Source: JASFRI01 sp050115015 (lineage in GTDB: Bacteria > Acidobacteriota > Polarisedimenticolia > CBDVAL01). From it: a stretch of DNA of 8,039 nucleotides. How positions within the stretch are numbered: position 1 is the first letter of the stretch; each line of letters begins with the position of its first letter. The notes under the pieces are model-generated. The model was not told where the DNA came from, made no database searches, and saw nothing but the letters and a program-made list of their open reading frames with translations. The position numbers and the translations under genes are program-made. The stretch covers positions 1-8,039 of the forward strand of contig JASFRI010000191.1 of NCBI GenBank assembly GCA_050115015.1. The letters run 5' to 3'. Shown in pieces: positions 5,288 to 8,039 of this stretch.

Positions 5288-6693
5288 GCGCGCGGATGGT
5301 GGTGCTCCTCCTGTCGGCGGTGCTGCTGCCGCAGGCGGCCGTCGCAGACCCCGTGGCGGAGGTCGTCCAGCGCTTCTCCACGTCGGTGGTGCCGGTGCGC
5401 TACACCCTGCGGCCACGGGAGGCGCCCGAGGGGGGCGAGGGCCAGAAGGTGGAGAAGGTCCTCTGTGGTGTCCTCGTCGGGCCGGACGGCATGGTGATCA
5501 TCTCGGGGGACCCCTTTCCGGATCCGGGTGGAGATCCGCGGATGACCCTGGACCCCGTCGGCTTCGTCGTCCTGGAGCCCGGCGAGGTGGAGCTTCCCGC
5601 GACGGCCCTGGGCGTGAACCGGGATCTGAACCTGGCCTATCTCCGGCTGGACGGCGGGGTCCCCCCCGGCCGACAGCCCGTGGAGTTTCCGGACGAGGTC
5701 GAGGCGGGGATCGGCGATCCGGTGGTGGTGATGGGACTGCTGCCGGAGCGCTATGACTACGCTCCGACCTTCTGGACCGGCCGGATCAGCGCGATCCTGG
5801 AGCGGCCGAGACGGATGTTCGCCCTGACGAACTACCTGCAGGATCTGGCGATCGGGGGGCTGGCGCTGACCCAGGCCGGGGCGCCCCTGGGGGTCGTGGC
5901 CGAGGACGTCCTGCCGCAGACCGCGGATCTGCCGTCCAGCCCCCTCGCCCTGCTGGGGTCGATCTCCCAGGGGCCCAAGGTGGGCTACCCGATGGTCTTC
6001 CCGGCCCCGCTGTTCCTCGAGGACCTGGAATCCCCCCCGGCGTTCGAGCCCGAGCCGCAGCGCTCCTGGTTCGGCATCACCATGCAGCCCCTGAGCCGTC
6101 CCCTCGGGGACTACTGGGGCATCCGCAGCTCCGGGGGCATCATCGTCTCCAGCGTCCTGGCGGACTCCCCCGCCGAGGGAGCGGGCCTCCTGCCCGGTGA
6201 CGTCATCCTGGGCGTCGACGGCGACCCGGTCCTGGCCCGCCAGCAGTCGGATCTGGCGTCGTTCCGGGAGAAGGTCGAGGTCCTCCCGATGGGCGAGGAG
6301 GTTCCCCTCTCGGTCTGGCGGGCGGGCGAGGTCCGCGACGTGGGGATCCGTCCGGGCACGCGTCCCCGCACCGGTTTCACCGCGAGGGAGTTCGAGGATG
6401 ACGAGCTCGGGATCACCGTGCGGGAGATCACCGTCGACGTGATCCAGGCGCAGAACCTGCCCCCCGACGTGACGGGAGTCGTGGTGTCCCGGCTGGAGAG
6501 CGCCGGCTGGGCCCAGCTCGCGGGGGTCCTGCCCGGGGACATCATCCTGCGCGTGGACCAGACGGACGTCGACGGCCTGGAGGCCTTCGAGCGGGCGATC
6601 GAGACCGCGCGCGCGGCCCGGGCCGAGGAGATCTACTTCTTCCTGCAGCGGGGGATCGAGACCTTCTTTGTCACCGTGCGCACCGACTGGTAG
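5284..6693 (+). CDS. Exported HtrA-like pseudoprotease with two PDZ domains
   Basis: This is a 469-residue exported protein with the same layout as its upstream neighbour: signal peptide (cleavage likely after AVA, residues 19-21), degenerate trypsin-like domain, PDZ1 at about 262-352 (DSPAEGAGLLPGDVILGVDG) and PDZ2 at about 375-466 (LAGVLPGDIILRVDQ). Aligned by eye with the active protease, the catalytic His becomes Asp76 (VIISGDPF for VLTNNHVV), the Asp becomes Asn116 (LNLAYLRLD for TDLAVIQLD), and the Ser becomes Ile190 (LAIGGLAL for GNSGGPLV). It should therefore have no protease activity. The segment before PDZ2 (LGITVREITVDVIQAQNLP) mirrors the neighbour's GFTARSVSEEMARQL, which supports tandem duplication and divergence. 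It overlaps the upstream gene by 4 bases, so both are made together. A scaffold, adaptor or regulator of the active protease is my inference. The frame is intact, so it is not a decayed gene. Confidence 0.85.
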   Translation: MSARMVVLLLSAVLLPQAAVADPVAEVVQRFSTSVVPVRYTLRPREAPEGGEGQKVEKVLCGVLVGPDGMVIISGDPFPDPGGDPRMTLDPVGFVVLEPGEVELPATALGVNRDLNLAYLRLDGGVPPGRQPVEFPDEVEAGIGDPVVVMGLLPERYDYAPTFWTGRISAILERPRRMFALTNYLQDLAIGGLALTQAGAPLGVVAEDVLPQTADLPSSPLALLGSISQGPKVGYPMVFPAPLFLEDLESPPAFEPEPQRSWFGITMQPLSRPLGDYWGIRSSGGIIVSSVLADSPAEGAGLLPGDVILGVDGDPVLARQQSDLASFREKVEVLPMGEEVPLSVWRAGEVRDVGIRPGTRPRTGFTAREFEDDELGITVREITVDVIQAQNLPPDVTGVVVSRLESAGWAQLAGVLPGDIILRVDQTDVDGLEAFERAIETARAARAEEIYFFLQRGIETFFVTVRTDW

Positions 6694-6707
6694 CGGGACC
6701 GCGGAAC

Positions 6708-7496
6708 TCAGCGGGCGCCGTGGTCGAGCACCACGCTGCCGCGGCCCGGCCGGAGGAAGGCGCCCAGGGTCCGGCCGATGAACCGCTTCGCGTCGTCGAT
6801 GGCCTGGACCACCGTGAACCCCCGGGCCAGGCCGCAGGCGAGCGCCATGGAGAAGGCACACCCCAGCCCGTGGGCCTGCGGCGCGCCGATCCGGCTGGCG
6901 TCGAACAGCGCGAACTCCTCGCCGTCGAACAGGACGTCGACCGCCCGCCCGGGGAGGTGCCCCCCTGTCACGACGACCTGGCGCGCCCCCATCTGGTGGA
7001 GCTCCCGGGCCGCCTCCTTCATCCCGGAGATGTCGCGCACCGTCTTCCCGGTCAGCATCCCGGCCTCGTCGAGGTTCGGGGTGATCACCGCGGCCCTTGG
7101 GACCAGCAGCTTGCGCATCGGATCGAGCCCCCCGTGTTCGAGCAACGGCGTGCCGCTACCGGAGCGCAGGACGGGATCCAGGACGAGGTGGTGCAGGTCG
7201 AGTTCCTCGGCCAGCCCCGCGACGGTCTCCACCGCCGCGGCGGTGCCCAGCATCCCGACCTTCACGGCGCGGACCTCCAGGTCGGAGACCACCGCCTCGA
7301 TCTGCCGGGCGATGACCTCGGGCGGGATCGGGTGGACGGACCGCACTCCCCGGGTATTTTGGGCCGTCGTCGCGGTGACCGCGGCGACGCCGTAGCAGCG
7401 CATCGCCGACGCGGTCTTCATGTCGGCGATGATGCCGGCGCCGGCGCTGGGATCGAGGCCGGCAACGCTCAGCACGACCGGCAGGGCACGGCTCAT
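6708..7496 (-). CDS. thiD: Hydroxymethylpyrimidine/phosphomethylpyrimidine kinase ThiD
   Basis: ThiD phosphorylates HMP and then HMP-P to HMP-PP, the pyrimidine half of thiamin, in the cytoplasm. The 262-residue product has the usual length and ribokinase-like fold. GLDPSAGAGIIADMKT near the N-terminus and TAQNTRGV match E. coli ThiD, with Gln46 at the pyrimidine-binding position (Gln44 in E. coli). ITPNLDEA and VVTGGHLPG are also conserved. The anion-hole motif reads HGLGCAFS, with catalytic Cys213 kept but Leu replacing the usual Thr of GTGC. The start is ATG at 7496-7494, before MSRALPVVLSVAGLD, with a GGGGAGG Shine-Dalgarno. A longer open frame upstream is just Arg/Gly/Pro-rich readthrough of the neighbour. 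The ATG overlaps the preceding gene's TGA (ATGA), so the two are coupled. It ends 14 bp from the convergent pseudoprotease gene, leaving no room for a separate terminator. Confidence 0.94.
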   Translation of the reverse strand: MSRALPVVLSVAGLDPSAGAGIIADMKTASAMRCYGVAAVTATTAQNTRGVRSVHPIPPEVIARQIEAVVSDLEVRAVKVGMLGTAAAVETVAGLAEELDLHHLVLDPVLRSGSGTPLLEHGGLDPMRKLLVPRAAVITPNLDEAGMLTGKTVRDISGMKEAARELHQMGARQVVVTGGHLPGRAVDVLFDGEEFALFDASRIGAPQAHGLGCAFSMALACGLARGFTVVQAIDDAKRFIGRTLGAFLRPGRGSVVLDHGAR

Positions 7497-8039
7497 CGCC
7501 CCTCCCCCCGGAGCGCCCTCTGGATCGCCCGGGCCGCCTCCTCCGGGTCCGGCGCGGCGAGCACCCCCCGGATCATCCCGACCCCGTGGGCGCCGGCGCC
7601 GCGGCACTGCCGCGCCCGGCCCGCGTCGATCCCTCCGATGGCCAGCAGTGGCACCGGCGAGGCCGCCTCCACCGCGGCGCGAAGCGCGGCGATCCCCTGG
7701 GGCTCCCCCATCCCCCGCTTCGACGGTGTCTCGTAGACCGGACCGAAGACCACGTAATCCGCCCCCCCGTCCACGGCCGACCGGATCGCGGCGACCGAGT
7801 GGGTGGACACGCCGATCCGCACCCCCCTGCCCACGGCCCGGCGCACCCGGTGCACCGGCGGTCCCGTGGAGGTCAGGTGGACCCCCTCGGCCCCCGACGC
7901 CAGGGTCACGTCGAGCCGGCCGTTGCAGAGGATCCGCATGGCGTGCGGCGGGACGGGCTCCTCTCCCACGGCCGACCGGATCGCCGCGGCGAGGCGGAGG
8001 TACGCGGCGACATCCAGGTCCTTCTCCCGGATCTGCAGC
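7493..8039 (-). CDS. ThiE/TenI-family protein (thiamin phosphate synthase-like), N-terminus beyond window edge
   Basis: This TIM-barrel protein of the thiamin phosphate synthase/TenI family is encoded upstream of and overlapping thiD. Visible are 181 residues, beginning LQIREKDLDVAAYLRLA at the right edge. This QxREK element belongs near the N-terminus, so only about 20-40 residues are missing, and the GTG at 7969 is not the start. Other motifs are GVHLTS, RIGVSTHS, GADYVVFGPVYETPSKRG and LLAIGGIDAGRA. ThiE joins HMP-PP, the product of ThiD, to thiazole phosphate, so the pairing makes sense. However, the two Mg-binding aspartates of classical ThiE are not seen: the usual ND is NG (in RILCNGRLDV) and the usual GQxD after GVHL is replaced by TSTGPP. 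This resembles TenI or the ThiE-like domains of Nudix fusions, so thiazole tautomerase or another role is possible. Family assignment is firm; the exact reaction is not. Confidence 0.85.
   Translation of the reverse strand, partial: LQIREKDLDVAAYLRLAAAIRSAVGEEPVPPHAMRILCNGRLDVTLASGAEGVHLTSTGPPVHRVRRAVGRGVRIGVSTHSVAAIRSAVDGGADYVVFGPVYETPSKRGMGEPQGIAALRAAVEAASPVPLLAIGGIDAGRARQCRGAGAHGVGMIRGVLAAPDPEEAARAIQRALRGEGR

Noticed and set aside
3770..5416. A 548-codon open frame on the minus strand opposite the HtrA protease gene.
   Set aside because: Low-complexity His/Arg/Gly/Pro-rich translation, antisense to a gene with a complete catalytic triad; a shadow of codon bias in GC-rich DNA.
6694..6707. 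Bidirectional terminator between the convergent pseudoprotease and thiD genes.
   Set aside because: The gap is only 14 bp and no stable hairpin with a T-run could be drawn across it.
5248..6861. A 537-codon open frame on the minus strand opposite the pseudoprotease gene.
   Set aside because: Same kind of composition artefact; no recognisable domain, and it also runs into thiD out of phase.

Overview
The window is GC-rich (about 70% by eye), densely coded chromosomal DNA from a Gram-negative-type bacterium: three exported or periplasm-facing systems, canonical sigma70-like promoter elements and short Shine-Dalgarno sites. The sequence alone does not fix the phylum. The protein style (RlmN with an LTARMKLVRQLSPGEI stretch, high Arg/Gly/Pro content) would suit an Acidobacteriota, Methylomirabilota, Myxococcota/deltaproteobacterial or gammaproteobacterial lineage. 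I saw no tRNA, rRNA, CRISPR, insertion sequence or phage gene.

Layout, left to right. (1) Positions 1-2358, plus strand: the 3' part of a peptide/nickel-type ABC transporter substrate-binding protein, then a DppB/OppB-type permease 5 bp later. The expected second permease and ATPases do not follow. (2) 2394-3431, plus: rlmN, the radical-SAM methyltransferase that makes m2A in 23S rRNA and some tRNAs. A possible promoter overlaps the end of the permease gene. (3) 3432-3892: a 461-bp non-coding gap, the most unusual stretch. It holds a strong GC hairpin, a weak hairpin with a T-run, a near-perfect sigma70 promoter (TTGACA, 17 bp, TAGGAT) and a leader of about 320 nt. The leader is much lower in GC (119 of 240 bases in 3501-3740) and contains a 13-bp perfect inverted repeat and smaller, competing hairpins. 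(4) 3893-6693, plus: two translationally coupled exported proteins with the HtrA/DegP layout (trypsin-like domain plus two PDZ domains). The first has a complete His-Asp-Ser triad. The second has lost all three catalytic residues and looks like a pseudoprotease partner. (5) 6708-8039, minus: thiD and, overlapping it by 4 bp, a ThiE/TenI-family gene that runs off the right edge. These form a thiamin biosynthesis or salvage operon, convergent with the HtrA pair.

How the genes work together: the transporter imports an oligopeptide-like solute, RlmN modifies rRNA, the HtrA pair probably handles envelope protein quality control, and the thi genes make thiamin phosphate. The groups appear to be separate transcription units that happen to be neighbours. 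The best candidates for something undescribed are the active/inactive HtrA pair and the structured leader in front of it.
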